From: Thermocoleostomius sinensis A174
GTDB taxonomy: Bacteria > Cyanobacteriota > Cyanobacteriia > Elainellales > Elainellaceae
DNA: 64,000 nt
Assembly: GCF_026802175.1 (NCBI RefSeq)
Contig: NZ_CP113797.1
Coordinates: 3,945,026-4,009,025, forward strand
Reading direction: 5' to 3'
Part shown: one piece after another, positions 45,609 through 54,727 of the stretch
Numbering within the stretch: position 1 is the stretch's first letter
Layout of the letters: every line of letters begins with the position of its first letter
Position numbers and translations under genes: made by a program
The notes under the pieces: generated by a model
Database searches by the model: none
The model's input: the letters and a program-made list of their open reading frames with translations, nothing else
Told to the model about the DNA's origin: nothing

Positions 45609-47141
45609 TTATGGCTCGATCGCGTCACTTCGATAAAATTCTTTCACACTGGGAAGATTCATAATTTTGGCATCGCCCGGATTCTCCTTTAGCAAATGAT
45701 GCACCAGTAAAAATCCAACGATCGTCCAAGTTTGGTGGAGTCTAGCCTGTTGCCCCATCCAATTACCTGTAGGCCCATCAAAATATTCTGCCCAATTTTG
45801 CCGGGGTAGCTGATATAACAGCAGTTGGTAAGACTCTTCCAACAACGTCTGCATCTCAGCCATTAAGTGTGGGGGTTGCTCAGAGTGGAATGGCTGTTGA
45901 CGTAATACTGCCACCACTAAAAACCAAAATAGACAGGGCCAGTGTCCAGCATTGTGATAGCACCAGGGCAGATTTTTGCGATCGTATCCCGTTTTTGTAC
46001 GCCAGTCAGTATCTTCCAAAGGCGGATGGCAAATTCGCAGCGGCATCTGTGCCACCAGATCTTGACGATTTTGCACAATCAACTGAAACAAATTCTGTTG
46101 TTGATGTGGACTAATAACATCAAAGATGGCGCCTAAGCAGTTACCTAAGGTGAAGAAGCGGAAATCGGGGCGTCCGGTACGAATGTTACCAATCAAGTAG
46201 CCGCCGCGATCGCCCAGCCACTCTTGCAGCCAGTGTGGAATAGTTTCTGTGTGAATATTGTACTCATTTTGGATAGCGTCGCCATATTGCTCGGTGGGTC
46301 GTCGCCGCAATACTTGAACGGTTTTGCTGGTAATCCAATATTGTTTCAGTAAATAACGGCGCAACCGACGGGCATAGTCCAAACTGCCGTGGAATTGGTC
46401 AATTTGCCGCTGAGTGAAGGCATCTGAAGGAGAATCAAATGCGTTGGAAGAGATCAATGCAGACTCATCGCTCTTTCGAGCCTGAACGGGATAGCCCTTG
46501 TGTTGTAAATCCATCTGAATCAGTTTGGCTGCACTCACTAGTGAACCATACAGCAACACTTGGATCTCTAGCGGTGTGCCCCACACGTCTAGAGGACGAT
46601 CGATCATAAACGCACCGTCAGGAACATAAAGCGTTGGGGCATCGCGGAAAGAGGGGCGTAGAATCAGATCCAGAAATCGCTGAAGCCCTTGCTGTACAGT
46701 TGGTTGTAAAGCAAAGGCTCGATCGCCTGTGCGTTGAACATAGAGATAGGTCAAAATGGCCCACCACAGGGTAGCATCCACTGAAATGACTCGTCCGATC
46801 GCCCGTTGTCCATAATCGGCAACGACTTGTCCGTTTTGTTCAATAAAGCTTGTGGGGAAAATGCCACGTGTTTGCGGTTGATTGCTCTGTAAACTTAAGC
46901 AGGTTTCCAAAAAATGCCGCACAACACTATATTTTTCCTGCGTTAGCAGATAAATCATCACAGGCACATTGTCCCGAATGAAAACCTCGTCATAGTTCAA
47001 ATCCAGCACTGCGCCGCCATGTTCGGGCACTTTGGGAATGGCAGCGATCGCTCCCACCCATTCTCCTTGAAGGCTCACCAACGCTCGGTTATAAAATAAC
47101 GACTGCGCCATGCGGACAACGGATTGTTCAGAAAAAACCAT
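45609..47141 (-). CDS. alkaline/neutral invertase, GH100 family
   Basis: Hydrolyses sucrose to glucose and fructose in the cytoplasm; the enzyme family shared by cyanobacteria and plants. The 510-residue product has the GH100 motifs LDLNYDEVFIRDNVPV, SVDATLWWAILTY, a DGAFMIDRPLDVWGTPLEIQ stretch (Asp, Glu of the active site in this region), and WCYHNAGHWPCLFWF. No signal peptide. Start is ATG 47141. It is divergent from a sucrose-phosphate phosphatase-type gene, giving a breakdown and a synthesis enzyme back to back across a 122-base shared promoter region. Confidence 0.93.
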   Translation of the reverse strand: MVFSEQSVVRMAQSLFYNRALVSLQGEWVGAIAAIPKVPEHGGAVLDLNYDEVFIRDNVPVMIYLLTQEKYSVVRHFLETCLSLQSNQPQTRGIFPTSFIEQNGQVVADYGQRAIGRVISVDATLWWAILTYLYVQRTGDRAFALQPTVQQGLQRFLDLILRPSFRDAPTLYVPDGAFMIDRPLDVWGTPLEIQVLLYGSLVSAAKLIQMDLQHKGYPVQARKSDESALISSNAFDSPSDAFTQRQIDQFHGSLDYARRLRRYLLKQYWITSKTVQVLRRRPTEQYGDAIQNEYNIHTETIPHWLQEWLGDRGGYLIGNIRTGRPDFRFFTLGNCLGAIFDVISPHQQQNLFQLIVQNRQDLVAQMPLRICHPPLEDTDWRTKTGYDRKNLPWCYHNAGHWPCLFWFLVVAVLRQQPFHSEQPPHLMAEMQTLLEESYQLLLYQLPRQNWAEYFDGPTGNWMGQQARLHQTWTIVGFLLVHHLLKENPGDAKIMNLPSVKEFYRSDAIEP

Positions 47142-47263
47142 TTCTATCCTGTGGTTGACTTAGAGCACTTAAAAATTAAAAATGCAAAATGAAAAATGTA
47201 GTAACCCAATTTCCTGGGTTTCATTGATTTTTTAAGGTTCTTGTTGTAAGCGTTAATTCTCTT

Positions 47264-48016
47264 GTGCCAGTGAAGTTTCTTCTTGTCACCGATTTAGACC
47301 ATACGTTAGTCGGCGATGCCCAAGCAACGCTGGCATTGAATCAAAAACTGGCAGCCATGCGCGATCGGCTATCTCTAATCTATGCTACTGGACGTTCCTA
47401 TCTCTCGGCTCGTCAGTTAAAACATGAAGCACAACTTCTAGAACCTGACTACTGGATCACGGGCGTTGGCACAGAGATTTATCATCAGGGCAATCGCGAT
47501 TCGGTGTGGGCGCAGCAACTTTCAGATAATTGGCAGCGCGAGCAAATTACCGCCTTGGTGCAGGGCTTTCCAGACTTGATTCCACAGCCAGACGACGCAC
47601 AAAATCCTTGGAAAATCAGTTATTTTTTGCACTCTTCTACGGCTGATGTGATCTTGACAACTCTGCGGTTGCAGCTAGTCCAAGCGAACCTACCCGCCAA
47701 AATTATTTTTAGCAGTAACCGCGACGTAGATATTTTGCCGCTGAGTGGTGACAAAGGGTTGGCAATGACGTATGTGCGTCAACAGTTACAGTTACCTTCA
47801 GAAGCCATGCTGGTTTGTGGCGATTCAGGCAATGACATCAGCTTGTTTCAGCACGCAACTCAGGGGGTGATTGTGCGCAACGCGCAACCCGAACTGCTTG
47901 ATTGGTATCGTCAATCGCAGCAATCCCCACAGTCTGAATTTTTTCGGCACTATTGGGCCCAGTCGGCTCATGCTTGGGGAATTTTAGAGGCGCTGTTTTA
48001 TTTTCGCTGGTTATAG
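47264..48016 (+). CDS. spp: sucrose-phosphate phosphatase (HAD family)
   Basis: Removes phosphate from sucrose 6-phosphate, the last step of sucrose synthesis. The 250-residue HAD-IIB protein has motif I TDLDHTLVGD, motif II YATGRSYLSA, ITGVGTEIYHQG (typical of S6PP proteins), a C2-type cap (about 90-170) and motif IV CGDSGNDISLFQ. Start is GTG 47264 (or GTG 47270). Mannosyl-3-phosphoglycerate phosphatases look similar, but the neighbouring invertase supports the sucrose assignment. No separate sucrose-phosphate synthase is in the window. Confidence 0.88.
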   Translation: MPVKFLLVTDLDHTLVGDAQATLALNQKLAAMRDRLSLIYATGRSYLSARQLKHEAQLLEPDYWITGVGTEIYHQGNRDSVWAQQLSDNWQREQITALVQGFPDLIPQPDDAQNPWKISYFLHSSTADVILTTLRLQLVQANLPAKIIFSSNRDVDILPLSGDKGLAMTYVRQQLQLPSEAMLVCGDSGNDISLFQHATQGVIVRNAQPELLDWYRQSQQSPQSEFFRHYWAQSAHAWGILEALFYFRWL

Positions 48017-48202
48017 TAGCAGTACTTCGGACAGGGTTTGTAAGAACACTGAACCCCCTCGCTATGCCGTCGATTTTAGTCCTCACTCTCAATCCCTCTC
48101 CTGAAAGGTGGGAACTTCAATCTGGCTCCCTTTCGTCCTGTTCGGGAAAAGGGGCTGGGGAATAAGGGCGAATGCCGCAACTTGCAAACGCGACAGGCTC
48201 CC

Positions 48203-48841
48203 TTATGGAACCATTTCCATAATCTCGCGAAACAGTTGATCAAACTCTTCGGCAGCTTCTACCGCCGCTTTGCCCAATAGCTCCCACACAGTGGCTGCTT
48301 GTCCAAAGGTGTCGGCGATCGCCTGTCTCTGGTGAATTACTGTGTCAAGCACTGGCACGCCAATATTATTAAGCAGCAGCATGGCCTCGTCTTTAAGCCG
48401 AGTGCCTTTGACAGCTCTTGACAGAAAGACAGCCGCTTTGGGTGCACCATTGCGTTCAGCTTGGGCTTGGCGAATCAACCGAATTGCATCCGAGGCCGAT
48501 CGCAAATCAACCCCAGATGGCTGACAAGGAATAATGGCGAGATCAGCCCGAAATAAGATGGATTTAGTGGCATCTGACAGTCCGGCTGGGCCATCTACCA
48601 CCACATAGTTATAGGCTTCAGCTAACTTGGGAATACGCTGCAACAGGGTTTCTGGCTCCTGTAGCACCTCACAGGGAATATTGTCTTCTAATGACTCTAA
48701 CCAGATGGAACTCGATCGCTGGGCATCGGCGTCTACAAGCAACACTTTATTACGGCGATGAACCAGCCAATAGGCCAAATGCACAGCGGTCGTTGATTTC
48801 GCACAGCCTCCCTTTTGATTAATAATGGCAATAACTGACAT
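48203..48841 (-). CDS. ParA/MinD-family ATPase
   Basis: A 212-residue stand-alone ParA-like ATPase with deviant Walker A INQKGGCAKSTTAVHLA, switch I-like LLVDADAQRSS, and Walker B region VVDGPAGLSDATK. These proteins segregate plasmids, chromosomes or protein assemblies (such as carboxysomes) on the nucleoid or membrane. No ParB-like partner, parS site or carboxysome gene is visible next to it. It is convergent with the phosphatase gene and its upstream side faces a decayed region. Cargo cannot be inferred. Confidence 0.9.
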   Translation of the reverse strand: MSVIAIINQKGGCAKSTTAVHLAYWLVHRRNKVLLVDADAQRSSSIWLESLEDNIPCEVLQEPETLLQRIPKLAEAYNYVVVDGPAGLSDATKSILFRADLAIIPCQPSGVDLRSASDAIRLIRQAQAERNGAPKAAVFLSRAVKGTRLKDEAMLLLNNIGVPVLDTVIHQRQAIADTFGQAATVWELLGKAAVEAAEEFDQLFREIMEMVP

Positions 48842-49221
48842 GCTCTCGAAACTCCCCTACTGCACTGAACAGTTCAACGAATGCCCTTGGCTTTCCATGA
48901 TGCCCATGTAGATTAACTTTATAATGTTATGACTCTTTGAGATACTTCGTGTGCTCATTACAGGCAATATCGAGCGAAATTGAGGCTCAATCTAGGGAGT
49001 TGCTGAATGAGCATATGGTTGACACAGGGACAGGCACATCATCCAATTTGAGGTAGAGCAGTAGCGATTGAATCCGAGTGATCTAACCGCTCTACGAATA
49101 TAGAAAAACACAACGTCTTGTACTGTAATCAAGCTAAATGGTGATTATGTCGTAACGTGGATTTTCTCCCTGCCCTTGAGTCATGGTTGTCTGAGAAATT
49201 TCATAAGCGGAACTTTTCCCA

Positions 49222-49353
49222 CTAGGGATCAAGATTGTGGGTGCCGCCAATTACAATTAATTCACTGACTGGATTGTGTTGGAACTGATCCAATAATCCA
49301 CCTAATACTCCATCGCTGTGGCAGCAAAGAATCATTGCCCTAATGCGAAAATA
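49222..49353 (-). pseudogene. protein-like fragment, unknown
   Basis: A 44-codon stretch between stops with protein-like composition, including ILCCHSDGVLGGLLDQF and SELIVIGGTHNLDP. It has no start codon in a sensible place. A hydrolase or peptidase fragment is possible, but no family is recognised. Confidence 0.3.
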
Positions 49354-49410
49354 CTAGGGCGACTAGCAAAGATAAAGATCTCGGTAATGTCGCCCGATCG
49401 CATAGCGAGT

Positions 49411-49614
49411 CTAAGAAGTCGAGTGTTCATGTCTAGCTAAATCACACCGCGTCATCTTCAACCAATAGCTTGACCAATACTGGCACTCAACCGCATCAAT
49501 ATCAATCTTTTCATGCTCGTCGGCAGGAATCATCCACTCTTGTTCATCTAAGTCAAAGGTGGTGGATGTTATACGATCACTCTTATGTTGAACCGGATAA
49601 AAAATAAATCCTGA
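49411..49614 (-). pseudogene. acidic protein fragment, unknown
   Basis: A 67-residue stretch closed by stops at both ends, with coding-like composition: FIFYPVQHKSDRITST, FDLDEQEWMIPADEHEK and VECQYWSSYWLKM. No start codon suits it and no family is recognised. It probably belongs to the same decayed set as its neighbours. Confidence 0.35.
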
Positions 49615-49859
49615 TTAACTGCCACTTCTCTACCGAGCATGAATTCCATGATTATTCTCAATACTGTTTATTCCATCTTCCTTTCTATGTTCTATTAAAC
49701 AATTAATAGTGCAAACCAAAATTTTAACAGAAAATCACAAAGCAAATGGATTGAATATCTTAAAAATCGTATTTTTACCTTAACTTTTTTATTCAAAAAA
49801 TTGATACATAAATTTCTAAAATTGATTAATTCATCGGTTCAAATTTAGTTTGAATGTAG

Positions 49860-50045
49860 TTTATACACTCGATCGGTATTTCTGCCTATTTGCTCACTCA
49901 GTAGTGCTAATAATTCCTTTCGTAGCGAAACTCCTTTCGACACATAAGCATTTGTGATAACTCAACCATCTGCATTGACAATGAAGCTAGATCCAACTCG
50001 TTCTGTTTGATGATCAGGTAAGTCAGGTAGTTGACTGCCAAAGAA
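49860..50045 (-). pseudogene. HtrA/HhoA-type serine protease remnant
   Basis: The translation reads FFGSQLPDLPDHQTERVGSS then FIVNADG, an in-frame TGA (49962-49964), and VITNAYV. This matches the N-terminal part of cyanobacterial Deg/Hho proteases (FFG...ERGxGSGFI...DG.I.TNAHVV), where the catalytic His of TNAHV is replaced by Tyr. The remainder (SLRKELLALLSEQIG...) does not follow the family. Nothing of the Asp/Ser half or PDZ domain remains, so this is a relic. Confidence 0.6.
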
Positions 50046-50142
50046 CTAATGAAAAAATAGTGCCAAAATCGTTTGAATCGAGCTACGGTTTGAGGCTAAG
50101 TATTAAGTCGCTTACAGCGATCGCGGCCCAATAGGTCATCTT

Positions 50143-50271
50143 TCATGCATTTTTTACATGGAAAATCTGTTTGTTTACTTCGCCTTTACAGGATGAATCG
50201 GCAATTCCTGTTAATCTCACTGTAGTAGGAAGAGTAAACCCGGTCTGCTGAGAAAGTGTGTGCGCCAGTTT
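50143..50271 (-). pseudogene. protein C-terminal fragment, unknown
   Basis: A 42-residue stretch between TGA stops with protein-like sequence, including TGFTLPTTVRLTGIAD and GEVNKQIFHVKNA. The family is not recognised. It lies just downstream of the AT-rich part and in the same orientation as the protease relic. Confidence 0.25.
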
Positions 50272-50688
50272 TCAAAGGTTAGAGTTGCTGTCCTTCACGC
50301 CAGTAATACTAAAGTTATTAACCCCACAATCCAACAGAGTTGAGCAATGAAAAGTCCGAATAAAAACTAGCTGCAATAGTACTATGAATTTCCTGTTTGA
50401 TGATTTGAAATAGTTTTGTAATTAGTTGATGACTCTGACGGCTTAAGTTGAGGAATAGCGACTGCTTAAGAAGCAACCGAAGAGGCAAATTCTTGAATGC
50501 AGTAAGCACAATTATTCTACTGAAATGAGTGGTTGCGTCTTAGCCACAGTCCTACCAGAGCAAGGCACAAGCAGCTTTGCTTAGGTTCTGTTTCAGCAAT
50601 GGAACTAAGCGGTAAGAGTAGGAATACTTTCGAGTGCAAATCAACTGCACATTTATCCATAAATATCTGTAAACCTAGAGGTAGTTGC

Positions 50689-51462
50689 ATGAAGGCAGTC
50701 ATTTTAGCTGGTGGTTTAGGAACCCGCATTAGCGAAGAAACGGCCATTAAGCCAAAGCCAATGGTAGAGGTAGCGGGACAACCCATTCTCTGGCACATCA
50801 TGAAGATCTATTCGGCTCATGGTGTTAATGACTTCATTATTTGCTGTGGGTATAAAGGCTACGTTATTAAAGAGTATTTTGCGAATTACTTTTTGCGCAT
50901 GTCGGATGTGACCTTTGATATGCGCTTTAATCAAATGAATATTCATTCTGGAAATGCTGAGCCTTGGCGTGTCACATTGGTGGACACTGGTGAGAAAACC
51001 ATGACGGGTGGTCGTTTGAAGCGAGTGCGTGAACACATCGGTAACGACACTTTTTGCTTCACCTATGGAGATGGGGTCAGCAATATCAATATTTCTGAGC
51101 TAATTGCTTTTCACAAGGAACAAAAGACCCTGGCAACGCTAACAGCGGTGCAACCCCCCGGACGCTTTGGTGCGATCGCCCTTGGACAAGAGCAAACCAA
51201 AATCACGAAGTTTCACGAAAAACCAGAAGGCGATGGCGCCTGGATTAATGGTGGTTTCTTCGTGCTAGAGCCAGATGTGATTGATTACATCAAAGATGAC
51301 TCTACTGTTTGGGAACAAGAGCCGCTGCAAAAACTAGCCCACGACGAGCAACTTTCCGCCTTCAAGCATGATGGTTTCTGGCAACCGATGGATACCCTGC
51401 GCGACAAAAACTATCTAGAGGGACTTTGGAACAGTGGCAATGCACCTTGGAAGGTTTGGTAA
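50689..51462 (+). CDS. rfbF: glucose-1-phosphate cytidylyltransferase
   Basis: Makes CDP-glucose from CTP and glucose 1-phosphate, the first step to CDP-linked deoxysugars. From ATG 50689 it is 257 residues, the normal RfbF length; a GAGG ribosome site is seven bases upstream, and a longer frame to 50533 is not needed. Motifs are the nucleotide loop [30 protein letters not shown], and the conserved [11 protein letters not shown] and [11 protein letters not shown]. It opens the five-gene operon-like run that continues with rfbG 82 bases downstream. Confidence 0.96.
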   Translation: MKAVILAGGLGTRISEETAIKPKPMVEVAGQPILWHIMKIYSAHGVNDFIICCGYKGYVIKEYFANYFLRMSDVTFDMRFNQMNIHSGNAEPWRVTLVDTGEKTMTGGRLKRVREHIGNDTFCFTYGDGVSNINISELIAFHKEQKTLATLTAVQPPGRFGAIALGQEQTKITKFHEKPEGDGAWINGGFFVLEPDVIDYIKDDSTVWEQEPLQKLAHDEQLSAFKHDGFWQPMDTLRDKNYLEGLWNSGNAPWKVW

Positions 51463-51544
51463 CGCGAGACTTCCAAAGAGTTGGAGAGAAACGACACCCC
51501 GTTCACCGGACAACACAACGTCCATTTGTATTTGAGGAGGCTCA

Positions 51545-52666
51545 ATGAAATTCTGGCAGGGCAAAAAGGTTTTTATTACGGGTCATACAGGTTTCAAAGG
51601 CAGTTGGCTATCGGTATGGCTGCAATCATTAGGAGCGATCGTCGTTGGCTATTCACTGCCTGCTCCTACTCAGCCCAATCTCTTTGAAGTGGCTAATGTA
51701 GCTAACGGCATGGACTCCATCACTGGCGATATTCGTGACCTATCAGCGCTGCAAGCAGCCATGTCTCAACATCAGCCAGATATTGTGTTACATATGGCAG
51801 CCCAGCCCCTTGTGCGCTATTCCTACCTCCATCCGGTAGAAACCTATGCCACCAATGTGATGGGCACAGTCAATGTCTTGGAAGCGGTTCGCCACACAGA
51901 CAGCGTTAAGGTTGTGGTCGTGATTACCACGGATAAGTGCTACGAAAACCGCGAGTGGGTCTGGGGCTATCGCGAACACGAACCGATGGGCGGCAAAGAT
52001 CCCTACTCCAGCAGCAAAGGCTGTGCCGAACTGGTAGTCAGCGCCTATCGGGATTCTTATTTCTCACCGGAACAGTACGATCGACACGGAGTCGCAGTGG
52101 CCAGTGCTCGTGCCGGAAACGTAATCGGTGGTGGAGATTGGGCGCTCGATCGCCTCATTCCCGACATTATGCGGGCCATTCAGGAAAACCGCCCAGTGCT
52201 AATCCGCAGTCCTCGCGCTATCCGTCCGTGGCAGCATGTGCTGGAACCCTTAAGAGGCTACCTGTGCTTGGCAGAACACCTGTGGCATCATGGTCCGGAA
52301 TTTGCCGAGGGCTGGAACTTTGGTCCGAACGATGAAGATGCAAAGCCCGTAGCCTGGATTGTTGAGCACCTCACCAAGCTATGGGGCAACGGCGCATCCT
52401 GGCAGATTGATGGGGCCTCCCATCCCCACGAAGCGACGTACTTGAAGTTGGATTGCTCCAAGGCTAAAGCACGTTTAGGATGGACACCTCGTACATCGCT
52501 TAGTACTGCCCTCGACTGGATTGTGGAATTCTATCGTGCCTATCAACGGCAGCAGAACATGCGAGAAGTTGTCGAAGGGCAAATCCTTCGCTTTCAGTCA
52601 CTAGAACCCCCCTCTGATGCTGTCGATTTGTCGGACATGATGGTGCCGCTTACATCTACAAAGTAA
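51545..52666 (+). CDS. rfbG: CDP-glucose 4,6-dehydratase
   Basis: Converts CDP-glucose to CDP-4-dehydro-6-deoxyglucose with bound NAD. The 373-residue extended SDR has ITGHTGFKGSWL (GxxGxxG), the family stretch MAAQPLVRYSYLHPVETYAT, VVVITTDKCYEN and the catalytic Tyr-Lys in DPYSSSKGCAE, then ARAGNVIGGGDWA. ATG 51545 follows a GAGGAGG ribosome site. Length is typical of RfbG. It sits second in the sugar operon. Confidence 0.96.
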   Translation: MKFWQGKKVFITGHTGFKGSWLSVWLQSLGAIVVGYSLPAPTQPNLFEVANVANGMDSITGDIRDLSALQAAMSQHQPDIVLHMAAQPLVRYSYLHPVETYATNVMGTVNVLEAVRHTDSVKVVVVITTDKCYENREWVWGYREHEPMGGKDPYSSSKGCAELVVSAYRDSYFSPEQYDRHGVAVASARAGNVIGGGDWALDRLIPDIMRAIQENRPVLIRSPRAIRPWQHVLEPLRGYLCLAEHLWHHGPEFAEGWNFGPNDEDAKPVAWIVEHLTKLWGNGASWQIDGASHPHEATYLKLDCSKAKARLGWTPRTSLSTALDWIVEFYRAYQRQQNMREVVEGQILRFQSLEPPSDAVDLSDMMVPLTSTK

Positions 52667-52719
52667 CTATCATCTACGCTTCCTGACACTGGCAAGAGTT
52701 GAGCTTCCTGGAGAAAATC

Positions 52720-53259
52720 ATGTTATTTACCGAAACCAAACTCAAAGGCGCGTTCATCATTGATCTGGAATTGAAATCCGACGATCGAGGGTTCTTTGCC
52801 CGTACATTCTGCGCCAAAGAGTTTGAAGCCCATGGGTTGAAGCCTCTCGTTTCCCAATGCAACCTGTCGTTTAACCACAAAGCTGGCACGCTGAGAGGGA
52901 TGCACTACCAAGTGGCTCCTGCCTGTGAAACAAAGCTGGTTCGCTGCACTCGGGGAGCGGTTTACGATGTGATCATCGATCTACGTCCAGACTCACCCAC
53001 CTATCGACAGCACATTGGGGTTGAGTTGAGTGCAGATAACCGTCGAGCACTATATGTCCCCGAAATGTTTGCCCACGGCTATCAAACACTGACCGACGAT
53101 GCCGAAGTTGCCTATCAGGTGACAGAGTTCTACACACCGGGCTACGAACGAGGAGCACGCTACAACGATCCAGCCTTTGGTATTGAATGGCCGGTTCCTA
53201 TCACGGTGATTTCAGAAAAAGATGCCAATTGGCCGTTGGTAGAAGCGGTTCCTGTCTAA
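52720..53259 (+). CDS. dTDP-4-dehydrorhamnose 3,5-epimerase family protein
   Basis: A cupin-fold sugar epimerase of 179 residues from ATG 52720 (GGAG ribosome site six bases upstream). Motifs are DDRGFFARTFC, the catalytic His region FNHKAGTLRGMHYQ, KLVRCTRGAVYDVIIDLRP and PEMFAHGYQTLTDDAEVAYQ with Tyr near FYTPGYERG. In this CDP-sugar context the substrate is more likely CDP-4-dehydro-6-deoxyglucose than the dTDP sugar, so it may act as 3-, 5- or 3,5-epimerase. It lies 54 bases after rfbG. Confidence 0.93.
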   Translation: MLFTETKLKGAFIIDLELKSDDRGFFARTFCAKEFEAHGLKPLVSQCNLSFNHKAGTLRGMHYQVAPACETKLVRCTRGAVYDVIIDLRPDSPTYRQHIGVELSADNRRALYVPEMFAHGYQTLTDDAEVAYQVTEFYTPGYERGARYNDPAFGIEWPVPITVISEKDANWPLVEAVPV

Positions 53260-53303
53260 TCCCCACTTAGATATCAAGACCCATAGAGTCACTAGGAGTC
53301 ACT

Positions 53304-54617
53304 ATGATCATTGTTGATACAGCGTTGAAAGCGCGTGCCGAAGCTGGTAATCCGGTCAGGGTTGGTATGATTGGTTCTGGGTTCATGGGCTGGGGCATTG
53401 CCAATCAAATTATCAATTCCGTGCCAGGAATGGATTTGGTGGCTGTCTCCAGCCGCCAACTCACCAATGCGAAACGAGCCTATGATGAGGCTGGCGTCGA
53501 GAGTGTTCGTGAAGTTAAAACGGTTGCTGAGTTAGAAGACGCGATCGCCCATGGGCAATATGCCATTACCGAAGACGCAATGTTGCTTTGTCAGGCAGAC
53601 GGTATTGATGCATTAATTGAAGTCACAGGCACAATCGAGTTTGCTGCTGGCGTTGTGCTGGAAGCGATCGCCCATAACAAACATATTGTTTTGATGAATG
53701 CGGAATTGGATGGCACAATCGGTCCAATTCTGAAAACCTATGCCGATCGGGCGGGCGTGATTCTGTCGGGTTGCGATGGCGATCAGCCGGGTGTAGAAAT
53801 GAACCTCTATCGCTATGTCAAAAGCATTGGTATGACGCCGCTGCTGTGCGGCAACATTAAAGGCTTGCAAGACCCGTACCGCAATCCCACTACACAAGAA
53901 GGTTTTGCCAAGAAATGGGGACAGAAAGCGCACATGGTAACGAGCTTTGCGGATGGTACAAAGATCTCGTTTGAACAGGCGATCGTCGCGAATGCAACGG
54001 GGATGAAGGTGGCAAAACGGGGCATGTTGGGCTATGACGTATCTGGACACATCGATGAGATGACCAACTTATACGATGTCGAGCAACTGAAAGAGTTGGG
54101 TGGTATCGTGGATTATGTTGTTGGCGCGAAGCCAGGGCCAGGCGTGTTTGTCTATGCCACACAAGATGACCCCAAGCATAAGCACTATTTGAGCTACTAC
54201 AAAATGGGCGATGGCCCGCTGTATAGCTTCTACACACCCTATCATCTCTGCCATTTTGAAGTGCCGCTATCTGTAGCACGGGTGGTGCTATTTAAAGATC
54301 CGGTGTTGGCTCCGTTAGCCGGTCCGATGGTGGATGTGGTTGCCACTGCCAAGATTGATCTCAAAGCAGGCGATACCCTCGATGGTATTGGTTACTACAT
54401 GACCTACGGGCAATGCGAAAACTCCGATATTGTTCTAGCTGAGCGGTTACTGCCAATGGGACTGGCCGAAGGTTGTCGCCTCAAGCGCGATGTACCTCGC
54501 GATCGGGTTCTCACTTATGATGATATTGAATTACCAGAAGGGCGGCTGTGCGACAAGCTACGGGCAGAACAAGACGCCTTCTTTGCTAAAGCGAAAGCAA
54601 CCGTAACAGCGGCCTAG
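53304..54617 (+). CDS. NAD(P)-dependent oxidoreductase with C-terminal SAF domain, homoserine-dehydrogenase-like
   Basis: A 437-residue dehydrogenase-like protein. The N-terminal Rossmann domain shows VGMIGSGFMGWGIA and DALIEVTGTIEF, resembling the homoserine dehydrogenase NAD-binding fold. A middle domain contains GCDGDQPGVEMNLYRYVKS and NIKGLQDPYRNPTTQ; the C-terminus (about 365-430) is a SAF-type domain with LKAGDTLDGIGYY and LPMGLAEGCRLKRDVPRD. The protein is not a standard CDP-deoxysugar enzyme. It may reduce or oxidise a C4- or branched sugar-acid intermediate; this is inference. ATG 53304 lies 44 bases after the epimerase, so it is in the same operon. Confidence 0.82.
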   Translation: MIIVDTALKARAEAGNPVRVGMIGSGFMGWGIANQIINSVPGMDLVAVSSRQLTNAKRAYDEAGVESVREVKTVAELEDAIAHGQYAITEDAMLLCQADGIDALIEVTGTIEFAAGVVLEAIAHNKHIVLMNAELDGTIGPILKTYADRAGVILSGCDGDQPGVEMNLYRYVKSIGMTPLLCGNIKGLQDPYRNPTTQEGFAKKWGQKAHMVTSFADGTKISFEQAIVANATGMKVAKRGMLGYDVSGHIDEMTNLYDVEQLKELGGIVDYVVGAKPGPGVFVYATQDDPKHKHYLSYYKMGDGPLYSFYTPYHLCHFEVPLSVARVVLFKDPVLAPLAGPMVDVVATAKIDLKAGDTLDGIGYYMTYGQCENSDIVLAERLLPMGLAEGCRLKRDVPRDRVLTYDDIELPEGRLCDKLRAEQDAFFAKAKATVTAA

Positions 54618-54727
54618 TTGACAACGCAGAGGGGCTGATTCCTAGATGATACTGATGAGATGGGTGGGATGCCCCGATCGATCTCATCAGTTTTCTAGTT
54701 TCTATTTGCCCTTTAACGCACCGCATC

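Larger units (their letters stand above)
48842..50688. other. decayed-coding region without an intact gene
   Basis: About 1.85 kb, AT-rich especially at 49670-49860. I see no intact gene with a recognisable product. Protein-like fragments occur on the minus strand at 49222-49353, 49411-49614, 49860-50045 and 50143-50271, each closed by stop codons at both ends and lacking a proper start. It looks like a gene graveyard or recombination scar bordering the sugar operon. Confidence 0.5.

Noticed and set aside
48842-50688. Possible tRNA or attachment site at the island edge
   Set aside because: No cloverleaf, T-loop sequence or duplicated integration site could be seen.
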